From contig JAPOVQ010000034.1 of assembly GCA_026708035.1 (NCBI GenBank), positions 1 to 42,500 of the forward strand: a stretch of DNA of 42,500 nt, in the 5' to 3' direction. The position numbers and the translations under genes were made by a program. This DNA is from Chloroflexota bacterium. Its GTDB lineage: Bacteria; Chloroflexota; UBA11872. Below the pieces are notes generated by a model. The model was not told where the DNA came from and did no database searches. It worked only from the letters and a program-made list of their open reading frames with translations. Every line of letters starts with the position of its first letter. Position 1 is the first letter of the stretch. Below, piece by piece: positions 7,754-19,370 of the stretch.

Positions 7754-9160
7754 GCACGTCCGGTCCTCGTCCATCGCACCACTCGAAGGTCCCGCTGTTC
7801 GCCCGCGGGAGACGATGCACCGTTGCCTCCGCACGCCCATCGCTGGCGTGAGGGCCAATCCATTGGTCCTACCAGCCAGTGGGATTCACGTGAATCCGGT
7901 AGCTATCGATTCAGAACCCGCAATCCCCACGTTGCAGCCGGGCGCGGTTGGCCCTTCAGCTGTCGTAGACCCAAAGGCTGGCGCCACCCGCCTCCCTGGT
8001 GCCGGTCATTGGACTTCGGGGTGCGTGCGAGCAGGCTCGGCCACTGGAGGACCTCGACACCGAGCGGCGGTCGATGCCTGCGCCACACCCGGCTCGCTCA
8101 TTCGTGCCAGGCGCGCGTGAAGCACCGGCGCGTCGTGGGGTGAAGGGTGTCGCTGACCGGCGGCGCTCCGAAATCAAGGTGCGAGATCGGCGGGCCTTGC
8201 ACAGCCGTCGACTCCAGGCCGCGATGTGGTGCTCGGGTGTGTCCTTCGGCTCGAAGTCGTGTCCCACTCAATATGACGGCTTCGCAGGTCCTTGGGCCTC
8301 GTTGATGATTCGGGGCATGTATACAGGCCCTCCCTCCGGGGTATGCGCGTTCCAGCGGGCTACGTGATGTCCTGGGGGCGTACAGAGATTGGAGGGGAGT
8401 TGCAGAAGTGCACGTGAGTCGTGGGCCAGGTGGTATCAGGTGGCAACCGAAAGGCGTGCCAGCAGTTTGCTGCAGTGGAGTAAGCATGTGGGCATAAGGC
8501 CCGGTTGCAAGACGGAGGACACGTCATTCTCTATAGGAGGGGCATGTTTGCATAAGGTGTGCGCAGAGGTTTCGAGCAACGACCTCGGCGAAAACGACAC
8601 GTTTGCCTGGGGAGCAAAGGCCGACGGGACGTGGCAGGCACTGGTTACGGCAGGGGTGGCGCATGATGGACGGGTGCCACCGCAGCTCACGGTGCTGTGC
8701 CACGCCCTGGTGTCAGAGCGGGAACCGCCGGGAATCGCGAGGGTATTGAGCATCAATCCTAGGACGCGAGCCTTGGGCAGGCGCCGCGACGGCTGCCGCC
8801 CGGCGGCGGGATCGCAACGAGGCCTTGGAGCAGCGCCTAGCGGAACCTCTGGTTGGCGTTGACGGACGCCCCTCGGCGGCTATCGTTGGGCTGCATGCAA
8901 GGAGCTGTGGGTTCGGAGCTTTCGGGAGGCAGCCAACGATGGCTCAAAGCAACCGCCCGCCGCCGACCGACGCGTGGAGGTGCGGGGACAGCGCGGAGAC
9001 GACCGTCGGTTGCTGCTGACTGTCGGGCCGCGACAAGGGTGCCGAGGCTACGGTGATCTCGGTGGAATGTGGCGGCGTGCCTCGCCCCCTGGCGTCGCAT
9101 GGCTACGGACTGGTTGGCAGAGCTGCACGGCGCGAGGCGGAGCGATGGCGGACTGCAGGC
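7754..9160. other. 1.4-kb stretch without a supportable gene
   Basis: Frames in this interval are short, Arg/Ser/Pro-rich, and overlap one another on both strands without ribosome binding sites. I recognise no protein motif, tRNA, long inverted repeat or intron domain in it. A frame at 8541-8760 (+), including the stretch NDTFAWGAKADGTWQALV, has the most protein-like composition but has no start or homologue I know. The interval may be decayed sequence bordering the restriction operon. Confidence 0.4.
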
Positions 9161-9177
9161 AAAGGAGGCATAGCCCA

Positions 9178-10788
9178 ATGACGACGGCACGACGAAGACG
9201 CAGAAGCGCCCAGCCCGAGTCGAGTGACGCCGGCGGCGCGATGGACCACCGGTCCGAGTTGTGGCGCATGGCCGACGCCCTGCGCGGCAGCATGGACGCC
9301 GCCGAGTACAAGCACGTCGTCCTCGGCCTCATCTTTCTCAAGTACATCTCCGACGCCTTCGAGGAGCGCCACGCCGTGGTGCTCGCCGAGTGGGGTGAGG
9401 AAGCCGCCGAGGACGAGGACGAGTACATCGCCGAGAACATCTTCTGGGTGCCGCCTGAGGCGCGCTGGTCCGTCCTGCAAGCCCAGGCGCACCAGCCCAG
9501 CATCGGCACGGTCGTCGACGACGCGATGGTCGCCATCGAACAGGACAACCCAGCCCTCAAGGACGTGCTGCCCAAGGACTACGCCCGCCCCGCGCTCGAC
9601 AAGACCCGCCTCGGCCAGGTGATCGACATGGTCAGCAACGTCAAGGTCGGCGGTGCCCAGGCCCGCGCCACCGACGTGCTCGGCAGTGTCTACGAATACT
9701 TCCTGGAGCAGTTCGCGCTGGCCGAGGGCCGCAAGGGCGGCGAGTTCTACACCCCGCGTTCCGTCGTCAGGCTGCTCGTCGAAATGCTCCAGCCCTACGA
9801 AGGCCGCGTCTACGACCCCTGCTGCGGCTCCTCGGGAATGTTCGTGCAGTCGGTAGAGTTTATCGACGCCCACGCCAGCGGCAACGGCAACGGCGGACGG
9901 GCATCGTCGAGAATCTCGATCTACGGCCAGGAGTCCAACTACACCACCTGGCGCATGGCCCGCATGAACTTGGCCATCCGGGGCATCGAAGGCCAGATCG
10001 CCCACGGCGACAGCTTCCACAACGACCGCCACCCCGACCTGCGGGCCGACTACATCCTCGCCAATCCTCCCTTCAACGTGTCGGACTGGGGCGGGGAGCG
10101 GATGCGGGACGACCCGCGGTGGACGTACGGCATACCGCCACTGCGCAACGCCAACTTCGCCTGGGTGCAACACTTCCTGCACCACTTGGCGCCCCGAGGC
10201 ATCGCAGGCTTCGTCCTAGCCAACGGCTCCATGTCGTCCAATCAGTCGGGCGAAGGGCAGATCCGCCAGAACGTGATCGAGGCTCGCCTGGTGGACTGTA
10301 TCGTCGCTCTGCCGGGCCAGCTATTCCGCTCCACCCAGATTCCTGCCTGTCTCTGGTTCCTTCGCCAGGGCCGCGGCGGGGCGCACGGACCTGGCAGGGA
10401 TGAGACGCTGTTCATCGACGCCCGCAATCTGGGCCACATGGTGGATCGCACGCGCCGCGACCTATCGGAAGAAGATATCGCCCGCGTTGCCGACACCTAC
10501 CACGCTTGGCGCGGCAGCGGGGGAGAGGGCGAGTACGCCGATGTCCCCGGCTTCTGCAAGAGTGCGGCGCTGGATGAGATTCGCCGGCACGGTCATGTCC
10601 TGACACCCGGCCGCTACGTCGGTGCCGAGCCGCAACCGGACGACGGCGAGCCCTTTGAGGATACGATGGCCCGGCTCACCAAGCAGTGGCGCGAACAGCA
10701 GGCGGAGGCCGCGAGACTCGACTCGGCCATTGAGGAGAACTTGGCACGGCTGGGGTTTGGTGCGAGCCAGGAGGGCAACGGCTTATGA
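9178..10788 (+). CDS. hsdM: type I restriction-modification methyltransferase subunit HsdM
   Basis: The start is ATG 9178, nine bases after a strong AAAGGAGG; the frame is open further upstream but without protein-like sequence. The 536-residue enzyme has the N-terminal HsdM helical domain ([19 protein letters not shown]), the linker [19 protein letters not shown]-adenosylmethionine motif [11 protein letters not shown] (D213) and the catalytic N6-adenine motif NPPF (N296). The C-terminal helical tail ([12 protein letters not shown]) contacts HsdS in this family. Two HsdM with one HsdS methylate adenines at a bipartite site to protect host DNA. It heads the composite operon ending with hsdR at 19273. 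Confidence 0.95.
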   Translation: MTTARRRRRSAQPESSDAGGAMDHRSELWRMADALRGSMDAAEYKHVVLGLIFLKYISDAFEERHAVVLAEWGEEAAEDEDEYIAENIFWVPPEARWSVLQAQAHQPSIGTVVDDAMVAIEQDNPALKDVLPKDYARPALDKTRLGQVIDMVSNVKVGGAQARATDVLGSVYEYFLEQFALAEGRKGGEFYTPRSVVRLLVEMLQPYEGRVYDPCCGSSGMFVQSVEFIDAHASGNGNGGRASSRISIYGQESNYTTWRMARMNLAIRGIEGQIAHGDSFHNDRHPDLRADYILANPPFNVSDWGGERMRDDPRWTYGIPPLRNANFAWVQHFLHHLAPRGIAGFVLANGSMSSNQSGEGQIRQNVIEARLVDCIVALPGQLFRSTQIPACLWFLRQGRGGAHGPGRDETLFIDARNLGHMVDRTRRDLSEEDIARVADTYHAWRGSGGEGEYADVPGFCKSAALDEIRRHGHVLTPGRYVGAEPQPDDGEPFEDTMARLTKQWREQQAEAARLDSAIEENLARLGFGASQEGNGL

Positions 10789-10912
10789 GACCTACAGTCG
10801 TCTTCGACTCGTCACCTCCTAACTGCATCGCCAATGTGCACGGCCTTCCTGACTGTGCGGCCACGGTGAATTTCGCAACCCAGAGGCAACTTCAGCCGCT
10901 GGAGGGAAATAC

Positions 10913-11092
10913 ATGACGGTCGGTGAACTCATACGCCTGCGGGCGATCTACCCGTCTGGCATACCGGTGGTGGCGGACGGCTACGGTGTGTCGCCAGGGC
11001 AGATATCCTCAGTGAAGATGGCCTTGAACTCGGCTAAACACCGATGGGATGAGCGACACAGCGAACCGAACAGCCCGACGAGAAACGGCTAG
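10913..11092 (+). CDS. 59-residue protein, possible helix-turn-helix
   Basis: ATG 10913 follows GGAGGG (10901-10906) at good spacing and the frame runs to TAG 11090-11092. The sequence reads MTVGELIRLRAIYPSG, then VVADGYGVSPGQISSVKMAL. The stretch 'YGVSPGQISSVK' has the shape of a helix-turn-helix recognition unit as in small XRE-like or intron-encoded HTH segments (e.g. YGVSxxxISxIK). It could be a tiny regulator of the downstream hepT-mntA-hsdS unit, or a fragment. A further 43-codon frame (10785-10916) overlaps the hsdM stop and the start of this one but has no protein-like character. Confidence 0.45.
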   Translation: MTVGELIRLRAIYPSGIPVVADGYGVSPGQISSVKMALNSAKHRWDERHSEPNSPTRNG

Positions 11093-11199
11093 GCAGCACT
11101 GACGTGGTCGAAGCGCTGGTCTTGCGGCGTGTGTCGAATTTGGACGGATTGGAGTCAGTCGTGAGCGGGCATGCATAGTCGTGGAAGAGGAGCCGTGCC

Positions 11200-11296
11200 A
11201 ACCACGGCTGTCAGATGGCGGGAGCATCGCGCCGAGGCCCATCGGTTGGACGCAGCGATTGGGGATAACCTGACGCAGTCGGGGCTTGGGATATGA
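11200..11296 (+). pseudogene. relic C-terminus of a second hsdM
   Basis: The frame ending at TGA 11294-11296 reads WREHRAEAHRLDAAIGDNL, closely parallel to the HsdM tail [19 protein letters not shown] encoded near 10690, including the Gly-rich end just before the stop. Only about 30 codons remain and there is no start. It lies directly upstream of hepT, where an hsdM stop would be expected if hepT originally followed hsdM. It therefore looks like the scar of a recombination between two related hsd operons. Confidence 0.7.
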
Positions 11297-11306
11297 GGGA
11301 TACCTG

Positions 11307-11738
11307 ATGAAGCTGGATTTGACACCGCTGGAAAATGCGGTGACGCAATTGGAAGATTCGCTCGTTCAGTACGAGTCCAACATAGTACGGCAGTATCCGA
11401 CGATCCAAAACCAAATGAGGGCCGGGGCTATCCAGGCATTTGAATTCACCTACGAACTCAGCGTCAAGATGATACGGCGCTACTTGGAACAGATTTCGGC
11501 CAATCCTGAGGAGGTAGATCAGCTGGACTTTCGGAACTTGCTCAGAATGGCGAGGCAACAGGGGTTGTTGCATTCCGAACCAGACGCTTGGATGCGGTAT
11601 CGCGCTGATCGTGGCGCCACCAGCCATGCCTACAACGAGGCGAGGGCCGAGAGGGTCTTTCAAGGCATCTCGGAGTTTCTGCGGGAGGCCCGTTATTTGC
11701 TCAAGGAATTGCAGGAAAAGAATGAACGCCTCGACTAG
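11307..11738 (+). CDS. hepT: HepT-like HEPN toxin (nucleotidyltransferase substrate-binding family)
   Basis: A 143-residue all-helical protein beginning MKLDLTPLENAV, with FEFTYELSVKMIRRYL and a C-terminal long helix. It carries RGATSHAY (R102, H107, Y109), an exact RX4HXY HEPN motif. In characterised HepT proteins the Arg/His form the RNase site and the Tyr is AMPylated by the partner MntA. The family is the HI0074/TIGR01987 type usually encoded next to an MNT nucleotidyltransferase. Here the partner domain starts 17 bases before the hepT stop (ATG 11722) and is fused to HsdS. ATG 11307 follows GAGGGA, while the frame is also open from a TTG at 11286. Location inside an hsd operon is unusual. 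Confidence 0.85.
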   Translation: MKLDLTPLENAVTQLEDSLVQYESNIVRQYPTIQNQMRAGAIQAFEFTYELSVKMIRRYLEQISANPEEVDQLDFRNLLRMARQQGLLHSEPDAWMRYRADRGATSHAYNEARAERVFQGISEFLREARYLLKELQEKNERLD

Positions 11739-13290
11739 CCCGGTGGACATCAGGATCGACCATCTTGAAGCCGTGCAATGCATCCTCCGCAAGCATCTGC
11801 CGGCGGGTGTCAAGGTCTCGGTGTTCGGCAGCCGCGCCAACTGGACCTCGAAGCACTCTTCAGACCTCGATCTGGCAGTGCAAGGCACCGCCGCGATCGA
11901 CCATGAAACTATGGCTAGGCTGGAGATAGCCTTCGAAGAGTCTGACCTGCCATATACCGTCGATGTAGTTGACCTGAACCGTATTGGAGAGTCCTTCAGG
12001 CAGATCGTCGAGTCGCAAAGAACTCTTCTTCCCATGTACGCAGATGGCAACAAGCCGATGCCGACGACTGGTTGGCACGAGGTTACGCTTGGGAACTTCG
12101 CACCTTTCGCCTATGGAAAGGGTCTCCGATCGGACGACCGAATCTCGTCAGGAGATGTACCGGTCATAGGATCAAATGGAATAATCGGTTATCACGATAA
12201 GCCACTGATTGATGGGCCAACTATCGTCATAGGAAGAAAGGGGACTGTCGGTGCTGTTTACTATTCCCCTGTTCCCTGTTGGCCGATAGACACGACCTTT
12301 TACATCACAGGTGCCGACTCTGGCCTTTTGCGGTTCAGATACTACGTTCTCAAGTCACTACCTCTTCAGGAAATGAACGCCGACAGCGCAGTTCCGGGAC
12401 TCAACCGCAATGACGCACACGCTTGTCTGGTGCGAGTGCCTGTTGAATCGGAACAACGCGCCATCGCCCACGTGCTGGGCACGCTGGACGACAAGATCGA
12501 GCTGAACCGGTGCATGAGCCAGACGCTGGAGGAGATGGCGCGGGCGCTCTTCAAGTCCTGGTTCGTGGACTTCGACCCCGTCCGCGCCAAGGTCGCTCTC
12601 AAGCAGTATGCCCTAGCGAATCACGCCGACCCTAACGCAGTGCCGAGCGGGAACGGCGCCGCGCCCGGAGGCGAGTGGACCGTCGAACGCGCCCGCGCCT
12701 ACCTGGACGCCATGGACCCGCAGATCGCCGACCTCTTCCCCGACCGGCTGGTGCCCTCGGAGCTTGGGGAGATGCCGGAGGGGTGGGAAGTGAAGGCGCT
12801 GGGGGAGCTTGTCGAACTTGCCTACGGTAAGGCTCTGCGAGCAGCCGACCGAAAGGACGGCACCGTTCCCGTGTATGGCTCGAACGGACAAGTCGGCTGG
12901 CACGATGAGAAGCTTGTAGTGGGGCCAGGCATCGTTGTCGGGAGGAAAGGCAACCCCGGTGTCGTAACGTGGGCGCATGGCGACTTCTACCCAATCGACA
13001 CGACCTTCTACGTGGTCCCAAGGAATGCCAATTTCGGGGTACACTTCCTTTTCTTTGCCCTTTCCATCCAAGACCTTCCGTCTGTTGCGGCAGATTCGGC
13101 GGTGCCGGGACTGAATCGAAAACTGGCATATATGAACATGCAGCTATTGCCTAACACACCACTCGTAGCCGAATTCAATGACTACGCGCGCGATATCTTC
13201 TCTCGCCGTCATCGTCTGCAATCGGAGTCCCGTTACCTTGCAGCCCAGCGGGACGCGCTCCTGCCGGAGCTAATGTCAGGGCTGAGGTGA
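11722..13290 (+). CDS. hsdS: MntA-type nucleotidyltransferase fused to type I specificity subunit HsdS
   Basis: A 522-residue fusion starting at ATG 11722 after AGGAAAAG. Residues 1-110 are a minimal nucleotidyltransferase: VFGSRANW (G36, S37), SSDLDLAV (D48, D50; spacing GSX10DXD) and VDVVDL (third carboxylate D81), all intact. Residues from about 113 (MPTTGWHEVTLG, where a free-standing HsdS would begin) form TRD1. The first conserved helical region follows (LDDKIELNRCMSQTLEEMA, then KSWFVDFDPVRAK), then TRD2 from about 351 (MPEGWEVKALGELVELAYGK) and the closing helices (AAQRDALLPELMSGL). HsdS chooses the DNA site and bridges HsdM and HsdR; MntA AMPylates HepT to silence it. ATG 12058 could give a separate HsdS but has no clear ribosome binding site. 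TRD1 DNA is AT-richer than the rest. Confidence 0.85.
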   Translation: MNASTSPVDIRIDHLEAVQCILRKHLPAGVKVSVFGSRANWTSKHSSDLDLAVQGTAAIDHETMARLEIAFEESDLPYTVDVVDLNRIGESFRQIVESQRTLLPMYADGNKPMPTTGWHEVTLGNFAPFAYGKGLRSDDRISSGDVPVIGSNGIIGYHDKPLIDGPTIVIGRKGTVGAVYYSPVPCWPIDTTFYITGADSGLLRFRYYVLKSLPLQEMNADSAVPGLNRNDAHACLVRVPVESEQRAIAHVLGTLDDKIELNRCMSQTLEEMARALFKSWFVDFDPVRAKVALKQYALANHADPNAVPSGNGAAPGGEWTVERARAYLDAMDPQIADLFPDRLVPSELGEMPEGWEVKALGELVELAYGKALRAADRKDGTVPVYGSNGQVGWHDEKLVVGPGIVVGRKGNPGVVTWAHGDFYPIDTTFYVVPRNANFGVHFLFFALSIQDLPSVAADSAVPGLNRKLAYMNMQLLPNTPLVAEFNDYARDIFSRRHRLQSESRYLAAQRDALLPELMSGLR

Positions 13291-13294
13291 GGAA

Positions 13295-14368
13295 ATGTCC
13301 GAACAGGAGAATGACGCTTTGAACATCAATTTGAATTCTCGAGCTGTCGAAAAGCTGATCGACTATACGGCGAGTGGCATCGGCAGCACAGCTAGCTTCG
13401 TCTTTTCTCGCATGATGGCGCGACGTGACGCCGAAGCGAAGCTCATCGCTGCTGAGGGTGAAGCAAAAGCGAAGATTGCCGAAGCCAAAACTCAAGCAGA
13501 CACCATGCGGATCATCTCGAAAGCGCAGGCCGACGCCCGTTCAACGATTATTTCCTCTGAAGCTGTTGTTGGTGGTGAAGTGACATTTGGCGATCTGGTC
13601 GAGCAGCGAATTCAATTCCAAGAGCAAAAACGACAATCCAACATTGAATCGGTCGTACAACAGGCAGCTTTGGAGCTAGAAGATAAGGAAGTCCAAGACG
13701 ACGAAGTCGATCACGACTGGACAGCGCGATTCTTCAACGATGTTCAAGATGTATCCTCTGAAGAAATGCAGCAGATTTGGGCCAAAGTCCTTGCAGGCGA
13801 AGTAGAGAGATCTGGGAGCACATCCATCAAGACTATCGGAATTCTCAAAAATCTAGATAAGGGAACTGCCGATCTATTTCGGAAGCTTTGCTCCATCTGT
13901 GTATCGATCAGCCCAGATGGAGGTATTATCATGGATGCCAGAATCCCTGCGCTAGGTGGTGATGCGGGAACCAACGCGCTGCAAAAGTACGGGCTTAGTT
14001 TTGACAACCTGAACGTGCTCAACGAACATGATCTTATAATCTCCGATTACAACTCCTCGTATGACTACAAGATGAGTGTGGGCATCCCTTTGCCCGGTCA
14101 AGCGCCACCCTTGTGGCTGAGATTCCCATTTAGATTTCAGGGACGATCGTGGGTCTTGGTGCCAATAAAACAACGATGGGTAGACAAAGAATTCAGGCTG
14201 TCAGGAGTCGCTCTTGCTCAATCTGGTAGAGAGCTTTCACGCGTCGTGGAAATACAGCCTATGAAAGAATACCTCGAAGACTTCAAGAAATTCCTTGGCC
14301 AAAATGACTTGAACATGGCTGAATCAGGGATTCATTTACCACACCAATTCCAAGTACCGCCGGAGTGA
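13295..14368 (+). CDS. DUF2806-domain protein in the hsd operon
   Basis: A 357-residue protein beginning four bases after the hsdS stop, with GAGGTGAGGA as ribosome binding site. An N-terminal segment (about 15-50) is followed by an Ala/Glu/Lys-rich helix (about 46-80, AEAKLIAAEGEAKAKIAEAK) that should form a coiled coil. Then come a charged linker and WTARFFNDVQDVSSEEMQQI followed by AKVLAGEVERSGS, which is the hallmark of DUF2806. The C-terminal half is beta-rich. DUF2806 proteins are found with restriction-modification and other defence genes, but their activity is unknown to me. The gene is AT-richer than hsdM and hsdR, consistent with acquisition as a cargo gene. Confidence 0.7.
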   Translation: MSEQENDALNINLNSRAVEKLIDYTASGIGSTASFVFSRMMARRDAEAKLIAAEGEAKAKIAEAKTQADTMRIISKAQADARSTIISSEAVVGGEVTFGDLVEQRIQFQEQKRQSNIESVVQQAALELEDKEVQDDEVDHDWTARFFNDVQDVSSEEMQQIWAKVLAGEVERSGSTSIKTIGILKNLDKGTADLFRKLCSICVSISPDGGIIMDARIPALGGDAGTNALQKYGLSFDNLNVLNEHDLIISDYNSSYDYKMSVGIPLPGQAPPLWLRFPFRFQGRSWVLVPIKQRWVDKEFRLSGVALAQSGRELSRVVEIQPMKEYLEDFKKFLGQNDLNMAESGIHLPHQFQVPPE

Positions 14369-14374
14369 AAGAGG

Positions 14375-14890
14375 GTGCCTACCACCATCCTCGCCGAATC
14401 TGGCGCGGAAGACGCCGCGCTCGGCTGGCTAACCGATTTCGGCTGCCAAACTGCTTACGGCCCCGTCATTGCACCTAATGCGCCAGGGGCCGAACGCGCG
14501 GACTACGGTGACGTGGTGCTCGAGCGCCGGCTGCGGGATGCACACGCGGCGTTGAAGCCCGCCCTGCTAGCGGATGCGCTGGACGACGCCTTCCGCAAGC
14601 TTACGCGGCCCGAGGGCTCGTCTCTGGAAGCGCGCATTCGAGGCTTCCACCGGATGCTCGTGAACGGCGTTGAGATCGAGTACCGGAACGCCGAGGTCCG
14701 GGTGGTCGGGGGACAGGATTAAGTCGTGGACCGCGAGAAACCAAACAACAACGACTGGCTGGCGGTAAACCAATTCAGCGTCACCGAGAACCGAAACGCC
14801 CGCCGGCCGGACGTGGTGCTGTTCGTCAACGGCCTGCCGCTGGGCGTGATCGAGCCGCTGTCGCGGCATATTTCGGGAAGGTTACGATAG
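14375..14890 (+). pseudogene. truncated hsdR copy (N-terminal part)
   Basis: From GTG 14375 the frame encodes a close relative of the first ~160 residues of the intact HsdR at 16139: shared blocks include [28 protein letters not shown] and RMLVNGVE. An in-frame TAA at 14720-14722 stops it. The same reading frame then continues without length change ([20 protein letters not shown], then [11 protein letters not shown]) until homology ends abruptly at 14854, just before the PD-(D/E)XK lysine. The stretch 14746-14854 is nearly identical at DNA level to 16504-16612. It is not expected to be functional; a 115-residue N-terminal fragment could still be made. Confidence 0.85.
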
Positions 14891-14894
14891 CGCC

Positions 14895-16028
14895 ATGGCA
14901 GCAACCCAATACCACCTTGGCATGTTCCCTCCTCGGAATCTGGACTGGGCCCGGTTAGTGCCTGAGATCGGGCGAGCGCACTCTGCGGTGGCGGCATATG
15001 GGGCGATGCTCGAAAGCATGCCCAACACTGGTGTCCTCATTTCTCCGCTTGCGACCCAAGAGGCCGTTTACTCAAACTGCATTGAGGGCACGGAAACAAC
15101 CCTTACTGAGGTTCTGACCTTCGAGGCCGATGAAGACCAACCCGTCGATGATCCAGCCAAGCGACACGACGTCTACGAGGTCGTGAACTACAGGATCGCC
15201 CTCGCTGCTGCCAACCGCCAGATCGAACACATACCTTTATCGTTGAGGCTCATTCGCAACGCTCACCGCATTCTGATGAGAGGCGTCAGGGGGCGGGACA
15301 AAGCCCCGGGCGAATACCGCCGCATACCCAACAGCGTTTGGATTGGACCTCCTGGTTCGACCATCGAGAGCGCCGACTTCGTGCCCTGCCCTGTGGAGCA
15401 TCTGGCGGGCGCCATGGATGCATGGGAAGGGTTCATTCACTCGGATGAGCCCGACCCGCTGGTGCAGCTGGCAATCGTTCATGCCGAATTCGAGTCAATC
15501 CACCCCTTCCTGGATGGAAACGGACGGATAGGCCGGTTGATCGTTCCGCTATATATGGTTGCGAAGGGCCTCTTGGAGGCGCCGCACTTCTATATCAGCG
15601 GCTTTCTCGATCAACACCGCGACGAGTACTACGAGCGGCTGCGAGCAGTGTCCCGCGATGATGACTGGACTGGCTGGTCCGGGTTCTTCCTGAAGGCCGT
15701 TGAAGAACAGGCCAATACCAATCTGGCCCGGGCCAGGAGCATCTTGGCACTCTACGACGAGTTGAAGGAATGGGTGGTTGACGAGACCCATTCCCAGTAC
15801 GCCGTTCGAGCTCTCGACTGGATCTTCGGAAAGCCGATTTTCCGTTCATCCGATTTCGTGCGGAACTCCGGGATTCCCGCACCCACGGCGTCCCGGATAC
15901 TACGAGTACTGCGCGACGGCGATATGTTGACCGTATTGCGTGAAGCTCGTGGGAGGCGGCCGGCGATGCTGGCCTTTTCCAGGCTCCTCCGCGTGGCGGA
16001 AGGCGGCGCGGCGGTTGCGTCTCACTGA
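14895..16028 (+). CDS. Fic-domain AMP-transferase, class II
   Basis: A 377-residue protein with the complete Fic motif HPFLDGNGRIGR (H203 to R214) and an N-terminal inhibitory helix motif SNCIEG (S60-E64-G65), the (S/T)xxxE(G/N) signature of class II auto-inhibited Fic enzymes. The C-terminal ~90 residues resemble a winged helix (PIFRSSDFVRNSGIPAPTAS, then ILRVLRDGDML). Such proteins transfer AMP from ATP to hydroxyl groups of targets when inhibition is relieved. The gene starts 40 bases after homology to hsdR breaks off and ends 110 bases before the intact hsdR. Fic genes are known passengers of type I restriction operons; the target is unknown. Confidence 0.92.
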   Translation: MAATQYHLGMFPPRNLDWARLVPEIGRAHSAVAAYGAMLESMPNTGVLISPLATQEAVYSNCIEGTETTLTEVLTFEADEDQPVDDPAKRHDVYEVVNYRIALAAANRQIEHIPLSLRLIRNAHRILMRGVRGRDKAPGEYRRIPNSVWIGPPGSTIESADFVPCPVEHLAGAMDAWEGFIHSDEPDPLVQLAIVHAEFESIHPFLDGNGRIGRLIVPLYMVAKGLLEAPHFYISGFLDQHRDEYYERLRAVSRDDDWTGWSGFFLKAVEEQANTNLARARSILALYDELKEWVVDETHSQYAVRALDWIFGKPIFRSSDFVRNSGIPAPTASRILRVLRDGDMLTVLREARGRRPAMLAFSRLLRVAEGGAAVASH

Positions 16029-16068
16029 TTGAAGACAATGGGTTTTGTGACTCATGTTGGGCCTATGG

Positions 16069-16110
16069 TGATGCACAACAGCGCTTGTGGTGAGCTCGTG
16101 ATGCACAACG
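16069..16110 (+). repeat. 12-bp direct repeat before hsdR
   Basis: GTGATGCACAAC occurs at 16069-16080 and again at 16099-16110, with start points exactly 30 bases (about three helical turns) apart, in the short gap between fic and hsdR. The same-face spacing suits a pair of operator half-sites. No protein is known to bind it. Confidence 0.45.
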
Positions 16111-16138
16111 AGAATCCCGGCGAACGACGCACAGGCCC

Positions 16139-19273
<3,135 letters not shown>

Positions 19274-19370
19274 GAGGGGCGACCCTCCAACGCCTACCTA
19301 AAGGACCAGCCTGAACCTCAACAGAAGGTTCATAATTGTGGCCAGCTTGCTAGGAGTAATGAGACCAGCG

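Noticed and set aside
8389-8862. 157-codon plus-strand frame
   Set aside because: No ribosome binding site, no recognisable motif, and an overlapping minus frame of similar length; not enough to call a gene.
9103-10185. 360-codon minus-strand frame
   Set aside because: Shadow of hsdM, which is fully supported by motif I, NPPF and a strong ribosome binding site.
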